A stretch of DNA of 62,906 nt from Nocardioides sp. PD653-B2 (lineage in GTDB: Bacteria; Actinomycetota; Actinomycetes; Propionibacteriales; Nocardioidaceae): assembly GCF_002117935.1 (NCBI RefSeq), contig NZ_BDJE01000007.1, positions 1 to 62,906 on the forward strand, written 5' to 3'. Under the pieces are notes generated by a model. That model had not been told where the DNA came from. It saw only the letters and a program-made list of their open reading frames with translations, and made no database searches. The position numbers were made by a program, and so were the translations under genes. Shown piece by piece: positions 16,221-24,886 of the stretch (positions are counted from its first letter, which is position 1; each line of letters begins with the position of its first letter).

Positions 16221-17507
16221 TTACCCGGGAGGGGTCGCGAGCACACCCTCGAGTTCGTCACGGTCGACGACCCTGCGGGTCTTGACCCGGTAGCGCCACA
16301 CCTGGGTGAGGCCGACCGCCCAGAGGACGTACTGCGTGCTCATCGCCCAGCGGAACGCCGACGGCGTGTACGACGAACCGCCGCCGGGCGTGCGCCAGTC
16401 GAGCACGATGCCGATCACGACCACGAGCACGAGGCTCGCCAGGAACCCGCCCTGGTTGATGATCCCGCTGGCGCTGGCGAAGCGCTCCGACGGGTTCGAC
16501 GTGCGCGCCAGGTCGAAGCCGATCATCGAGGCAGGTCCACCGACGCCGACGACCACGGCGAGCAGCACCAGCACCGGGAGCGGGGCGTTGCCCGGCCAGA
16601 GCAGGACGACGGTCCACACGGCGACGATCGCCGCGACGATGCAGAGCACCATCGTGGAGCGGTGCCACGGGTGGTTGCCGACCAGCCAGCCGAGAGCCGG
16701 ACCGGAGCAGACCACCGCCAGGACGATCACGGTGAGCAGGATGCCGGCGGTCGACGAGCTGCGCCCCTCGCCCCGGACGAAGAAGGGGTAGCCCCACAGC
16801 AGGCTGAGCGCGGTGGCGCTGAACTGGGTGGTGAAGTGCATCCAGAAGCCGAGCCGGGTGCCCGGGTGCGACCACGACGCGGCCAGGCTGGAGCGGACCG
16901 CCGAGAAGGACAGCACCGGCCCGCGCAGGTGGGTCGTCGTCGGCGAGTCGCGGAGCACCAGGAGCAGCAGCACGACGAGCACCACGCCCACCGAGGCGGC
17001 GACCAGGTACGCCTTGGTCCAGCCCAGGTGGCTCAACGCCCAGGTCATCGGGATCGCGGCGCCGACCGCGCCGAGCTGGCCGAGCGTCCCGGTCAGCTGG
17101 GTGATCAGCGGGATCCGGCGCGCCGGGAACCAGTAGCCGACCAGCCGCAGCACGCAGATGAAGGTCATCGCGTCGCCCATGCCCACGAAGACCCGGGCGA
17201 CCAGGGCCAGCAGGTAGCTGTCCGCCAGCGCGAACCCCACCTGACCGGCGGTGATGATGATCGTCCCGCAGAGCAGCACGCTGCGCGACCCGAACCGGTC
17301 GACGAGCAGGCCGACCGGGATCTGCATCCCGGCGTACACGAGCAGCTGGAGCATCGTGAACGTCGCGAGCTGCGCGGCCGAGATGTCGAACCGCTCGGTG
17401 GCGGCCAGGCCGGCCACGGCGAGCGAGGAGCGGTGGAAGACCGCCAGGAAGTAGACCGCCAGCCCGACGAGCCAGACGGCGTACGCGGTGCGGGCGGTCG
17501 ACGTCAC
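16221..17507 (-). CDS. Major facilitator superfamily transporter
   Basis: A 428-aa integral membrane protein with about 12 hydrophobic segments. The loop 2-3 signature is GLLVDRFGSRSVLLCG, and ARVFVGMGDAMTFICVLRLVGYWFPARRIP fits sugar-phosphate/nitrate-type MFS permeases. No substrate can be named. A second motif-like stretch is GFDLARTSNPSERFASASGI. The GTG at 17507 opens the frame. A TAGACT box lies 7 nt upstream, so the transcript is likely leaderless or nearly so. It ends 10 nt upstream of the hemerythrin gene start, so the two may be co-transcribed. Confidence 0.85.
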   Translation of the reverse strand: MTSTARTAYAVWLVGLAVYFLAVFHRSSLAVAGLAATERFDISAAQLATFTMLQLLVYAGMQIPVGLLVDRFGSRSVLLCGTIIITAGQVGFALADSYLLALVARVFVGMGDAMTFICVLRLVGYWFPARRIPLITQLTGTLGQLGAVGAAIPMTWALSHLGWTKAYLVAASVGVVLVVLLLLVLRDSPTTTHLRGPVLSFSAVRSSLAASWSHPGTRLGFWMHFTTQFSATALSLLWGYPFFVRGEGRSSSTAGILLTVIVLAVVCSGPALGWLVGNHPWHRSTMVLCIVAAIVAVWTVVLLWPGNAPLPVLVLLAVVVGVGGPASMIGFDLARTSNPSERFASASGIINQGGFLASLVLVVVIGIVLDWRTPGGGSSYTPSAFRWAMSTQYVLWAVGLTQVWRYRVKTRRVVDRDELEGVLATPPG

Positions 17508-17582
17508 TCCGGCAAGTCTAAGGAGCCGACCGGAGTCTCGGATCGCCGGTCCCCGGTGATCGAGTCCGCGGGCGCGTCCCGC

Positions 17583-18020
17583 TCAGTCCAGGCAGAACTC
17601 GTTGCCCTCGGGGTCCTGCATCACGATGTGACCTGCGTCCATCGGCGGCCCGGGCTCGTGGCGCCGGACCCGGGTCGCGCCGAGGCCGACCAACCGCTCG
17701 CTCTCCGCCTCGAGGGCGGCCATCCGCTGGTCGCCCTGGAGCCCGGGCGCCGCGCGGACGTCGAGGTGGACCCGGTTCTTGGCCGTCTTGCCCTCGGGCA
17801 CCCGCTGGAAGAACAGCCGCGGGCCGGCGCCGGCGGGGTCCTCAGAGGCGGACGCGGAGTTCTGGAGGCCGGGCGGCAGCGTCGCGGAGAACGCGTCCCA
17901 CGACGCATGACCCGGCGGCGGCGCCGGGAACTCGTAGCCGAGGGCGGCGTTCCAGAAGGTCGACAGCGCCCGGGGATCGGCGCAGTCGAAGGTGACCTGG
18001 ACCTGCTTGATGCCGCTCAC
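17583..18020 (-). CDS. VOC (glyoxalase/bleomycin-resistance) family protein
   Basis: A 145-aa two-module VOC protein. The first module starts IKQVQVTFDCADPRALSTFW; the second ends with the hallmark HIVMQDPEGNEFCLD, whose Glu is a usual metal ligand. NRVHLDV supplies a His ligand position. Families of this type include glyoxalases, dioxygenases and drug-binding proteins; the substrate is unknown. The GTG start at 18020 follows a GGAGG ribosome site. Confidence 0.85.
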   Translation of the reverse strand: MSGIKQVQVTFDCADPRALSTFWNAALGYEFPAPPPGHASWDAFSATLPPGLQNSASASEDPAGAGPRLFFQRVPEGKTAKNRVHLDVRAAPGLQGDQRMAALEAESERLVGLGATRVRRHEPGPPMDAGHIVMQDPEGNEFCLD

Positions 18021-18129
18021 GTCGCCTCCGATGGACGTCTGGGGCGTGCGATGGCAAGGCCGAGGAGGGAAGCTGGCCCGGGTGTGGCCTGCGACCGACG
18101 AGAACGCGGCCAGCGTGCGTGCCAGGCGT

Positions 18130-20271
18130 TCATCGCGTCGCCTCCATCATCTGGCGGAGCTCCTTCTTGAGGTCGGAGATCTCGTCGCGCATCCGGGCGG
18201 CGACCTCGAACTGGAGCTCGGCGGCGGCGCTCTTCATCTGGTCGGTGAGCTCCTGGATCAGCTGGGCCAGGTCGGAGCTCGGCATCCCGGCGATGTCGGC
18301 GGCGTGCTGGCCGGCCGCCGCCCGCGAGAGGCCCGGCACCGGCTGGCGGGCCTTGACCCCGCCGGCGCGGCCCTTCGCCGCGGTGCCGGCCCAGGTCTCG
18401 AGGAGCGCCTGGGTGTTCTCGTCCTCGCGGGCGAGCATCTCGGTGATGTCGGCGATCTTCTTGCGCAGCGGCTGGGGGTCGACCCCGGCCGCCACGTTGT
18501 AGGCGACCTGCTTCTCGCGGCGCCGGTTGGTCTCCTCGATCGCGGACTCCATCGAGGGCGTGATCCGGTCGGCGTACATGTGCACCTGGCCCGAGACGTT
18601 GCGGGCGGCGCGGCCGATGGTCTGGATCAGGGACTTGTCGGAGCGCAGGAAGCCCTCCTTGTCGGCGTCGAGGATCGCGACCAGTGACACCTCCGGCAGG
18701 TCGAGGCCCTCGCGCAGGAGGTTGATGCCGACCAGGACGTCGTACTCGCCCATCCGCAGCTCACGCAGCAGCTCGATCCGGCGCAGGGTGTCGACCTCGG
18801 AGTGGAGGTAGCGGGTGCGGATGCCGGCGTCGAGGAGGTAGTCGGTGAGGTCCTCGGACATCTTCTTGGTCAGCGTGGTGACCAGGACCCGCTCGTTCTT
18901 GTCGGCCCGGGTGCGGATCTCGTGGATCAGGTCGTCGATCTGGCCCTTGGTCGGCTTGATCACGACCTCGGGGTCGACCAGGCCGGTCGGTCGGATGATC
19001 TGCTCGACGACGTCGGGCTGGCCGCCGGCCGGGGTGACCTTGTCGAGCTCGTAGTTGCCGGGCGTCGCGGAGAGGTAGATGGTCTGGCCGATCCGCTCGA
19101 GGAACTCCTCCCAGCGCAACGGCCGGTTGTCCATCGCGCTCGGCAGCCGGAAGCCGTGGTCGACCAGGTTGCGCTTGCGGGACATGTCGCCCTCGTACAT
19201 GCCGCCGATCTGCGGCACGGCCACGTGGGACTCGTCGATCACGACGAGGTAGTCCTCGGGGAAGTAGTCGAGCAGGCAGTTCGGCGCGGAGCCGCGGGTG
19301 CGGCCGTCCATGTGCATCGAGTAGTTCTCGATGCCCGAGCAGGAGCCGACCTGACGCATCATCTCGACGTCGTACGTCGTGCGCATCCGCAGCCGCTGCG
19401 CCTCGAGCAGCTTGCCCTGCTTCTCGAACACGGCCAGCTGGTCCTCGAGCTCGAGCTCGATGCCCCGGATCGCGCGCTCCATCCGCTCCGGGCCGGCGAC
19501 GTAGTGGGTCGCCGGGAAGACGTAGAGCTCGGTGTCGTCGGTGATGACCTCGCCGGTGACGGCGTGCAGCGTCATCAGCCGCTCGATCTCGTCGCCGAAG
19601 AACTCGATCCGGACGGCGTGCTCCTCGTAGACCGGGAAGATCTCGAGCGTGTCGCCGCGGACCCGGAACGTGCCGCGGGTGAACGACATGTCGTTGCGGG
19701 TGTACTGGATCTCGACGAGCTGGCGCAGGATCGAGTCGCGGTCGCGCTCCTCACCGACTCGCAGCCGCAGCATCCGGTCGACGTACTCCTGCGGGGTGCC
19801 GAGGCCGTAGATGCACGACACGGTGCTGACCACGATCACGTCGCGCCGGGTCAGCAGCGAGTTGGTGGCGCTGTGGCGCAGCCGCTCGACCTCCTCGTTG
19901 ATGGAGGAGTCCTTCTCGATGTAGGTGTCGGTCTGGGGGACGTACGCCTCGGGTTGGTAGTAGTCGTAGTAGGAGACGAAGTACTCGATCGCGTTGTCGG
20001 GGAAGAGCTGGCGCAGCTCGTTGGCGAACTGCGCGGCCAGCGTCTTGTTGGGCTGGAGCACCAGCATCGGCCGCTGCACCTGCTCGGCCACCCAGGCCAC
20101 GGTCGCGGTCTTGCCGGTGCCGGTCGCGCCGAGCAGGACGACGTCCTGGACGCCGCCGTTGATCCGCTTGGTGATCTCCTCGATCGCGGCCGGCTGGTCG
20201 CCCGACGGCTGGTAGTCGGAGACGACCTTGAACGGCGCCACCCGGCGCTCGAGATCGGTCACTGGTCGCAT
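18130..20271 (-). CDS. uvrB: UvrABC excinuclease subunit B
   Basis: A full-length 713-aa UvrB. The Walker A motif GATGTGKT is at 48-55. The DNA-gripping beta-hairpin region is at about 95-112 ([16 protein letters not shown]). A Walker B-like VIDESH follows, then helicase motif VI (QTIGRAARN) and a C-terminal UVR domain ([32 protein letters not shown]). It acts with UvrA and UvrC in nucleotide excision repair. A TAGGCT box lies exactly 6 nt before the ATG, predicting a leaderless mRNA. No SOS box was seen in the 54-nt divergent gap. Confidence 0.98.
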   Translation of the reverse strand: MRPVTDLERRVAPFKVVSDYQPSGDQPAAIEEITKRINGGVQDVVLLGATGTGKTATVAWVAEQVQRPMLVLQPNKTLAAQFANELRQLFPDNAIEYFVSYYDYYQPEAYVPQTDTYIEKDSSINEEVERLRHSATNSLLTRRDVIVVSTVSCIYGLGTPQEYVDRMLRLRVGEERDRDSILRQLVEIQYTRNDMSFTRGTFRVRGDTLEIFPVYEEHAVRIEFFGDEIERLMTLHAVTGEVITDDTELYVFPATHYVAGPERMERAIRGIELELEDQLAVFEKQGKLLEAQRLRMRTTYDVEMMRQVGSCSGIENYSMHMDGRTRGSAPNCLLDYFPEDYLVVIDESHVAVPQIGGMYEGDMSRKRNLVDHGFRLPSAMDNRPLRWEEFLERIGQTIYLSATPGNYELDKVTPAGGQPDVVEQIIRPTGLVDPEVVIKPTKGQIDDLIHEIRTRADKNERVLVTTLTKKMSEDLTDYLLDAGIRTRYLHSEVDTLRRIELLRELRMGEYDVLVGINLLREGLDLPEVSLVAILDADKEGFLRSDKSLIQTIGRAARNVSGQVHMYADRITPSMESAIEETNRRREKQVAYNVAAGVDPQPLRKKIADITEMLAREDENTQALLETWAGTAAKGRAGGVKARQPVPGLSRAAAGQHAADIAGMPSSDLAQLIQELTDQMKSAAAELQFEVAARMRDEISDLKKELRQMMEATR

Positions 20272-20325
20272 GCGTCCAGCCTACGGGCGGGCACCGACAG
20301 TGCCGCCCCTCGCTAGATTGTCCCC
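20272..20325. promoter_or_regulatory. Divergent leaderless promoters, uvrB and phospholipase D-like gene
   Basis: The 54-nt gap holds two TANNNT boxes, each 6 nt before a start codon: TAGGCT (minus strand, 20283-20278) for uvrB and TAGATT (plus strand, 20314-20319) for the gene at 20326. The predicted transcription starts coincide with the first base of each start codon. Confidence 0.6.
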
Positions 20326-21588
20326 GTGACCCGCCGCACTCCGTCCCCGCCAGCGCGGGTGATCCGGATCCTGCGCCGGACGCTCCTCGCCGTCTTCGGT
20401 GTCCAGCTCGCCCTGGCGATCGGCATGTCGCTGGTCGACTCCTACCGGCGCCGCGGCAAGAAGCCGAAGCCGTTCCCGGTCACGCCGCCCGCCGAGGTGG
20501 CCGTCGGCGACGGCGCTCTCACGACGTACACCTACGGCCAGGACCTGTACGACGCGATGCTGGCCGCGATCGACGGTGCCGAGCGGCAGATCCTCTTCGA
20601 GACCTACATCTGGAAGGGCGACGAGACCGGCGAGCAGTTCAAGTCGGCGCTGGCCGCGGCCGCCGACCGCGGGGTCGAGGTCTACTGCATCTACGACGGC
20701 TTCGCGAACCTCGTCGTCTCGCCCCGCTTCAAGCGCTTCCCGCCGACGATGAAGGTGCTGCGCTACCCCGTCTACGCCGCCGGCCTGCGCTTCTACGACC
20801 TGCGCCGCTACGGCCGCGACCACCGCAAGATCCTCGTCGTCGACGACTCGGTCGGATTCGTCGGGGGCTACAACATCGGGACGCCGTACGCCACCGAGTG
20901 GCGCGACACGCACGTCCGGATCACCGGGCCCGGCGTCTGGGACCTGAAGCGCGCGTTCGCGGACTTCTGGAACCTCAACCGGCGCCGCCGGCTCGGCACC
21001 AGCGAGCGGCCGCTGCTCCTCGAGACCTCGTCGACCTGGGAGTCGCGGATCCGCATCCACCGCAACGTGCCGCGGCTGTGGATGTTCCCCATCCGCGCGA
21101 TGTACATCGAGGCGATCAACCGGGCGAGCACCAACATCTGGATGACCCAGGCCTACTTCCTGCCCGACCAGGACTTCGTCGACGCGATGAAGGACGCCGC
21201 GCAGCGCGGTGTCGACGTGCGCCTGCTGCTGCCGCTGAAGTCCAACCACATCGTCGCCGACTGGCTCTCGCGCGGCTACTTCAGCCAGCTGCTGGGCTCG
21301 GGCGTGCGGATCTTCCGCTTCAAGGACGCCATGGTGCACGCCAAGACGGCGACGATCGACGGCACCTGGTCGACGGTCGGGACCGCGAACATCGACCGGC
21401 TCAGCCTCACCGGCAACTACGAGATCAACGTCGAGGTGATCGACGAGGCCTTCGCGGCGACGCTCGAGGACATCTACCGGACCGACGAGACCAACTGCCT
21501 CGAGCTCACCCACGGCGAGTGGGAGGCGCGCGACCTGCACCGGAAGTTCACGGAGATGGTGCTCTTCCCGCTGCGACCGCTCCTGTAG
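20326..21588 (+). CDS. Phospholipase D-like / cardiolipin synthase-type protein
   Basis: A 420-aa protein with a hydrophobic N-terminal segment (LLAVFGVQLALAIGMSLV) and two HKD catalytic motifs. The first is DHRKILVVDD (His166, Lys168, Asp173); the second is VHAKTATIDGTWSTVGTAN near residue 340. Each is followed by the Gly/Asn stretch usual in the PLD superfamily. Length and layout fit bacterial cardiolipin synthases (Cls), which transfer phosphatidyl groups, though other PLD phosphodiesterases are possible. The GTG start sits 6 nt after a TAGATT box, so a leaderless transcript is expected. Confidence 0.85.
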   Translation: MTRRTPSPPARVIRILRRTLLAVFGVQLALAIGMSLVDSYRRRGKKPKPFPVTPPAEVAVGDGALTTYTYGQDLYDAMLAAIDGAERQILFETYIWKGDETGEQFKSALAAAADRGVEVYCIYDGFANLVVSPRFKRFPPTMKVLRYPVYAAGLRFYDLRRYGRDHRKILVVDDSVGFVGGYNIGTPYATEWRDTHVRITGPGVWDLKRAFADFWNLNRRRRLGTSERPLLLETSSTWESRIRIHRNVPRLWMFPIRAMYIEAINRASTNIWMTQAYFLPDQDFVDAMKDAAQRGVDVRLLLPLKSNHIVADWLSRGYFSQLLGSGVRIFRFKDAMVHAKTATIDGTWSTVGTANIDRLSLTGNYEINVEVIDEAFAATLEDIYRTDETNCLELTHGEWEARDLHRKFTEMVLFPLRPLL

Positions 21589-21594
21589 CCGGGC

Positions 21595-22536
21595 TCAGCG
21601 CGCCTTCGGGATGTCGATGACCGAGCTGAGCTGGAGCGCCTTGGCGCGGTCGCCCTTCACCTTGAGCCGGCCCTTGAGGACGCCCGTCAGCGGGTGGAGG
21701 TGGCCGGTCGCCAGCCGGAGGTAGTCGGCCGCCTCGCAGGTGACGGTGGCGTCTCGGCGCTCGCCCTCGTCGACGGCCTCGCCGGACGAGACGCTGGCGG
21801 CCCCGTCGGCGACGCGGACGACGTAGCGGTCGACCTCGCCGGAGGGGTTGCCGAGGAGCCGGAACCCGATCACCAGGTCGACCTTCGCCGCGCGGCGCTC
21901 GTCGACGTAGTCGGGGAGCCGGCGGAAGATCTCACCGAGCACCACCGGGCGGAAGCCGGACGCCATCACGCGTCGCAGGTGGTCGTCGGGCACCCCCGCG
22001 AGGGCGGTGGCGACGTCGACCGGGTCGAGCGCGGTCGGGTCGACCGCCACGGAGTCGGCGCCGGGGATGCGGAAGATGCCGCCGACGGCGAGCGCCAGGT
22101 CGGCGTCACCCTCGATGTCGAGCTTGCCGGAGAGGTACTCGAGCCCGGCGTTGCGCTCGCCGCTGACGAGCCGGACGAACCGGAGGATGCTGGTGCGCAG
22201 TACGACGTCGACGGTGTCGGGCGGGTCGGCCACCAGCTCGATCGCGCCGCCGTCGAAGCGCAGGGCGTGCTGCTCGAGCAGCCTGCCGCGGCGTTCGAGG
22301 TCGATGCGGACGACGCCGGTGAGCAGCGCGAGGCGTTCGGGTACGGCGTACTCGTGCAGCCGCGCGAGGATGCCGGCGATCGCCGCCGGCCGGATGTCGT
22401 CGCGGCCGATCAGCTCGAGCAGGTCGTCGTCGGACGTCGCCACCACGGCGGTCACCAGCTCGACCGGGTCGGCCTCGGCGAAGAAGGTGACCGCGTCGTC
22501 GGGCGTCGCGGTCCGCAGCGTCGACAGGTCGCTCAT
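21595..22536 (-). CDS. Tandem SCP2 sterol-carrier domain protein
   Basis: A 313-aa protein that appears to carry two SCP2-like domains. Domain 1 (about residues 70-170) has LLEQHALRFDGGAIELV, VDVVLRTSILRFVRLVSGE and YLSGKLDIEGDADLALAV. Domain 2 (about 215-313) has VIGFRLLGNPSGEVDRYVVR, ATVTCEAADYLRLATGHLHP and LKGRLKVKGDRAKALQLS. The G-K/R-L-x-[I/V]-x-G-D element occurs once in each. SCP2 domains bind sterols, fatty acids or acyl-CoA in a hydrophobic tunnel. The ATG overlaps the stop of the DNA-glycosylase-like gene (ATGA), so expression is coupled. A KstR-type box lies upstream of that pair. Confidence 0.82.
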   Translation of the reverse strand: MSDLSTLRTATPDDAVTFFAEADPVELVTAVVATSDDDLLELIGRDDIRPAAIAGILARLHEYAVPERLALLTGVVRIDLERRGRLLEQHALRFDGGAIELVADPPDTVDVVLRTSILRFVRLVSGERNAGLEYLSGKLDIEGDADLALAVGGIFRIPGADSVAVDPTALDPVDVATALAGVPDDHLRRVMASGFRPVVLGEIFRRLPDYVDERRAAKVDLVIGFRLLGNPSGEVDRYVVRVADGAASVSSGEAVDEGERRDATVTCEAADYLRLATGHLHPLTGVLKGRLKVKGDRAKALQLSSVIDIPKAR

Positions 22537-23468
22537 CGGCGGGTCACCGTGGCGGGGAGATGGGTGCGGGGTGCCATCCGGGCGCCGTGCCGCGGACGGC
22601 GCGGGCCGGTGCGCAGCAGCAGCGTCACGACCCGGCCGCGGTGCGGACGCCACGGCTCGAGGAACTCGGCCAGCTCGGCGTCGTCGAAGTCGCTCCCCCG
22701 CACGGCCCAGCCCACGTCAGCGGCGACGTGGTAGTCGCCGAACGACACCGCGTCGGCGTCGCCGTGGGCACGCTGCCGCACCTCGGCCGCCGTCCAGACG
22801 CCGATCCCGGGCAGCGAGCACAGCCGCCGCTCGACCTCGGCGCCGGGCAGCCCCACGGTGCGCTCGAGCGAGCCGGCCACGCGAGCCGCGGTCACGAGGG
22901 CGCGCGACCGGGCCGGGTCCACGTGCATCCGCAGCCACTCCCACGACGGGACCTGGCGGACGGTGTCGGCCGACGGCTGCACCCAGAGCCGGTGGTCGGC
23001 GCCCGGACCGGGCGCGCGCTCGCCGTAGCGGTGCACGAGCATCCGGAACCCCGCGAACGCCTCCTGGCCGGTCACCTTCTGCTCGATGATCGCCGGGACC
23101 AGCGCCTCCATGACCAGGCCGGTGCGGCCGATGCGCCCGTGGCCGTGCCGGCGCCACGCCTGCTCCAGCAGCGGGAGCCGCGGCTCGAACCCGGTCGCGT
23201 CGTCCTCGGCACCGAGCAGGGCGGGGACCGACTCGAGCGCCCAGTCGGCACCCGGCCCCCACGACTCTGCTCGCACGACCCCGTCCGCCCGGCGCCCCTT
23301 GATGGCCAGGGTGGCCGGCCCCTGCGGGGTGCGGATGCCGCGCCAGTGGGTGTCGCCGACCATGCGGTACGTCGGGTCTCCGGCGCCGCGCCGCAGGCGG
23401 CCGAGCGCCGCCCCGACCGAGCACGGCCAGTCGGGCCGCCACTCGCGCACGTGTCCCGGCCCACTCAT
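22533..23468 (-). CDS. DNA-3-methyladenine glycosylase II-like (AlkA/HhH-GPD) protein
   Basis: A 311-aa protein with the HhH-GPD fold in its second half. The hairpin is LPGIGVWTAAEVRQRA (about 219-234), followed by VSFGDYHV, whose Asp245 aligns with the catalytic Asp of AlkA-type glycosylases. The N-terminal half (ESWGPGADWALESVPALLG) matches the substrate-binding domain of this group. It would excise alkylated bases from DNA. The pairing with a sterol-carrier gene through an ATGA overlap is unexpected. A TAGCGT box 7 nt before the ATG suggests a near-leaderless start, with the KstR-type box 27 nt further upstream. Confidence 0.85.
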   Translation of the reverse strand: MSGPGHVREWRPDWPCSVGAALGRLRRGAGDPTYRMVGDTHWRGIRTPQGPATLAIKGRRADGVVRAESWGPGADWALESVPALLGAEDDATGFEPRLPLLEQAWRRHGHGRIGRTGLVMEALVPAIIEQKVTGQEAFAGFRMLVHRYGERAPGPGADHRLWVQPSADTVRQVPSWEWLRMHVDPARSRALVTAARVAGSLERTVGLPGAEVERRLCSLPGIGVWTAAEVRQRAHGDADAVSFGDYHVAADVGWAVRGSDFDDAELAEFLEPWRPHRGRVVTLLLRTGPRRPRHGARMAPRTHLPATVTRR

Positions 23469-23507
23469 GGACGCGACGCTAACCGACGGCACCGACGCCC
23501 CGATATC

Positions 23508-23525
23508 TGGAACACGTTCTAGTCT
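23508..23525 (+). promoter_or_regulatory. KstR-type operator fused to a -10 box, divergent promoter region
   Basis: TGGAACACGTTCTA (23508-23521) fits TnnAACnnGTTnnA completely. Its last TA begins TAGTCT (23520-23525), a -10 box 6 nt before the ATG at 23532, predicting a leaderless isomerase mRNA whose -10 is covered by the repressor. The box also lies 39 nt upstream of the divergent glycosylase-SCP2 pair. Confidence 0.8.
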
Positions 23526-23531
23526 GGGCGC

Positions 23532-24317
23532 ATGTCGCTCCAGATCTCCGACGAGAAGCGGGTCCGCACCCTCACCCTCGACCGGCCCGACGCGCTCAAC
23601 GCCTTCGACGAGGCGCTCTACGACGCCACGACCGAGGCGCTGCGCGAGGCTGCCGACGACCCCGGCGTCGCGGTGGTCCTGCTGACCGGGAACGGCCGCG
23701 CCTTCAGCGCCGGCACCGACCTGCTCGAGATGCACGCCCGCGCGACCGACCCGGGGTTCGTGCCCGGCACGCACGGCTTCGCCGGGCTGGTCGACGCGCT
23801 GGTCGACTTCCCCAAGCCGCTGGTCTGCGCGGTCAACGGCGTCGGCCTGGGCATCGGCACGACGATCCTCGGCTTCGCCGACCTCGCGTTCATGTCGGCC
23901 ACCGCGCGGCTCAAGTGCCCGTTCACCAGTCTCGGGGTCGCGCCCGAGGCGGCCTCGTCGTACCTCCTCCCCCTGCTGCTCGGCCGCCAGGACGCCGCCT
24001 GGGTGCTGCTGTCCGCCGAGTGGGTCTCGGCGGAGCAGGCGCAGGAGATCGGCCTCGTCTGGCGGGTCTGCGAGCCCGACGACCTGCTGCCCGAGGCGCG
24101 CCGGCACGCCGAGCTGCTCGCGGCCCGGCCGATCTCGTCACTGATCGCCGTGAAGCGCACCATGACCGAGCCGCTGCGCGCCGGCATCGCGGCCGCGCGC
24201 GAGCGCGAGAACGCCGCCTTCGCCGAGCTGATGGGCGGTCCGGCCAACCTGGAGGCGCTGACCGCCTTCGCCGAGGGCCGGGAGCCGGACTTCACGCAGT
24301 TGCCTCCGGGCTGGTGA
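23532..24317 (+). CDS. Enoyl-CoA hydratase/isomerase, delta3-delta2-enoyl-CoA isomerase-like
   Basis: A 261-aa crotonase. Oxyanion-hole segments are GRAFSAGTDLLEM and NGVGLGIGTTILG. The active-site stretch PFTSLGVAPEAASSYLLP has Glu only at the second catalytic position; the first, Glu144 in hydratases, is not acidic. That pattern is usual for ECI2-type isomerases rather than two-Glu hydratases. The likely reaction is to shift a 3,4 double bond to 2,3 for beta-oxidation. A perfect KstR-type box overlaps its -10, so the natural substrate may be a steroid-derived CoA ester. Whether it is isomerase or hydratase is an inference from residues. Confidence 0.85.
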   Translation: MSLQISDEKRVRTLTLDRPDALNAFDEALYDATTEALREAADDPGVAVVLLTGNGRAFSAGTDLLEMHARATDPGFVPGTHGFAGLVDALVDFPKPLVCAVNGVGLGIGTTILGFADLAFMSATARLKCPFTSLGVAPEAASSYLLPLLLGRQDAAWVLLSAEWVSAEQAQEIGLVWRVCEPDDLLPEARRHAELLAARPISSLIAVKRTMTEPLRAGIAAARERENAAFAELMGGPANLEALTAFAEGREPDFTQLPPGW

Positions 24318-24424
24318 GCGGCGTGTCGCGGGCATAGACGAGGGCACGAGGTAGTTGCGCTGACGACCGGCGGCAGGAACGCCGCGGTCGCCCGCAGCCC
24401 CATCGCCCACCAAGGAGCCCGTTG

Positions 24425-24871
24425 ATGGCCGTGACCAGCCCCACCGAGACCAGCGCCGAACTCCTCTCGACCCGCCTGGAGTCGCTGCGCGCCGAGCGCG
24501 CCCAGCTCGTCTCCGAGAACCTGCTCGAGGCGGCCGGGGACGCGGCCGACCGCGCGCCCAACGTCGAGGCCGCCATCCGGCTCGGGCTCCTCGACGAGCG
24601 GATCGCCGCGGTCGAGCTCGAGATCGAGGCCAGCCGCCACTACCAGCACACCGACGGGGTCGTCTCGATCGGCGACCGGGTGGTGCTCGACCTGGGCGAG
24701 GGTCACGAGACCTACACGGTCGGCTCGGTGGAGCAGGCCGTCGCCGGCGTGGACACCATCACGCCGAACAGTCCGCTGGGCCGCGCGATCGTGGGCGCCG
24801 CGGTGGGGACGACGGTGACCTACAGCCCGCGCCGGGGTGTGCGGCTCTCGGCGACGATCATCTCCGCCTGA
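24425..24871 (+). CDS. GreA/GreB-family transcription elongation factor homolog
   Basis: A 148-aa protein with a predicted N-terminal coiled coil (LSTRLESLRAERAQLVSENL ... ERIAAVELEIEA). A C-terminal FKBP-like domain (VSIGDRVVLDLGEGHETYTV ... GAAVGTTVTYSP) matches Gre factors. At the coil tip GDAAD replaces the GDLSE-type stretch, so both acidic positions are kept as Asp. Actinobacteria carry several Gre paralogs, some of which inhibit RNA polymerase instead of stimulating cleavage (Rv3788-type). Which applies is unknown. AGGAG precedes the ATG at 24425; a TTG one codon earlier is possible. Confidence 0.85.
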   Translation: MAVTSPTETSAELLSTRLESLRAERAQLVSENLLEAAGDAADRAPNVEAAIRLGLLDERIAAVELEIEASRHYQHTDGVVSIGDRVVLDLGEGHETYTVGSVEQAVAGVDTITPNSPLGRAIVGAAVGTTVTYSPRRGVRLSATIISA

Positions 24872-24886
24872 GCGCTCTCGGGTCGC

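Noticed and set aside
20272..20325. SOS box at uvrB
   Set aside because: No CGAAC-N4-GTTCG match in the divergent gap.
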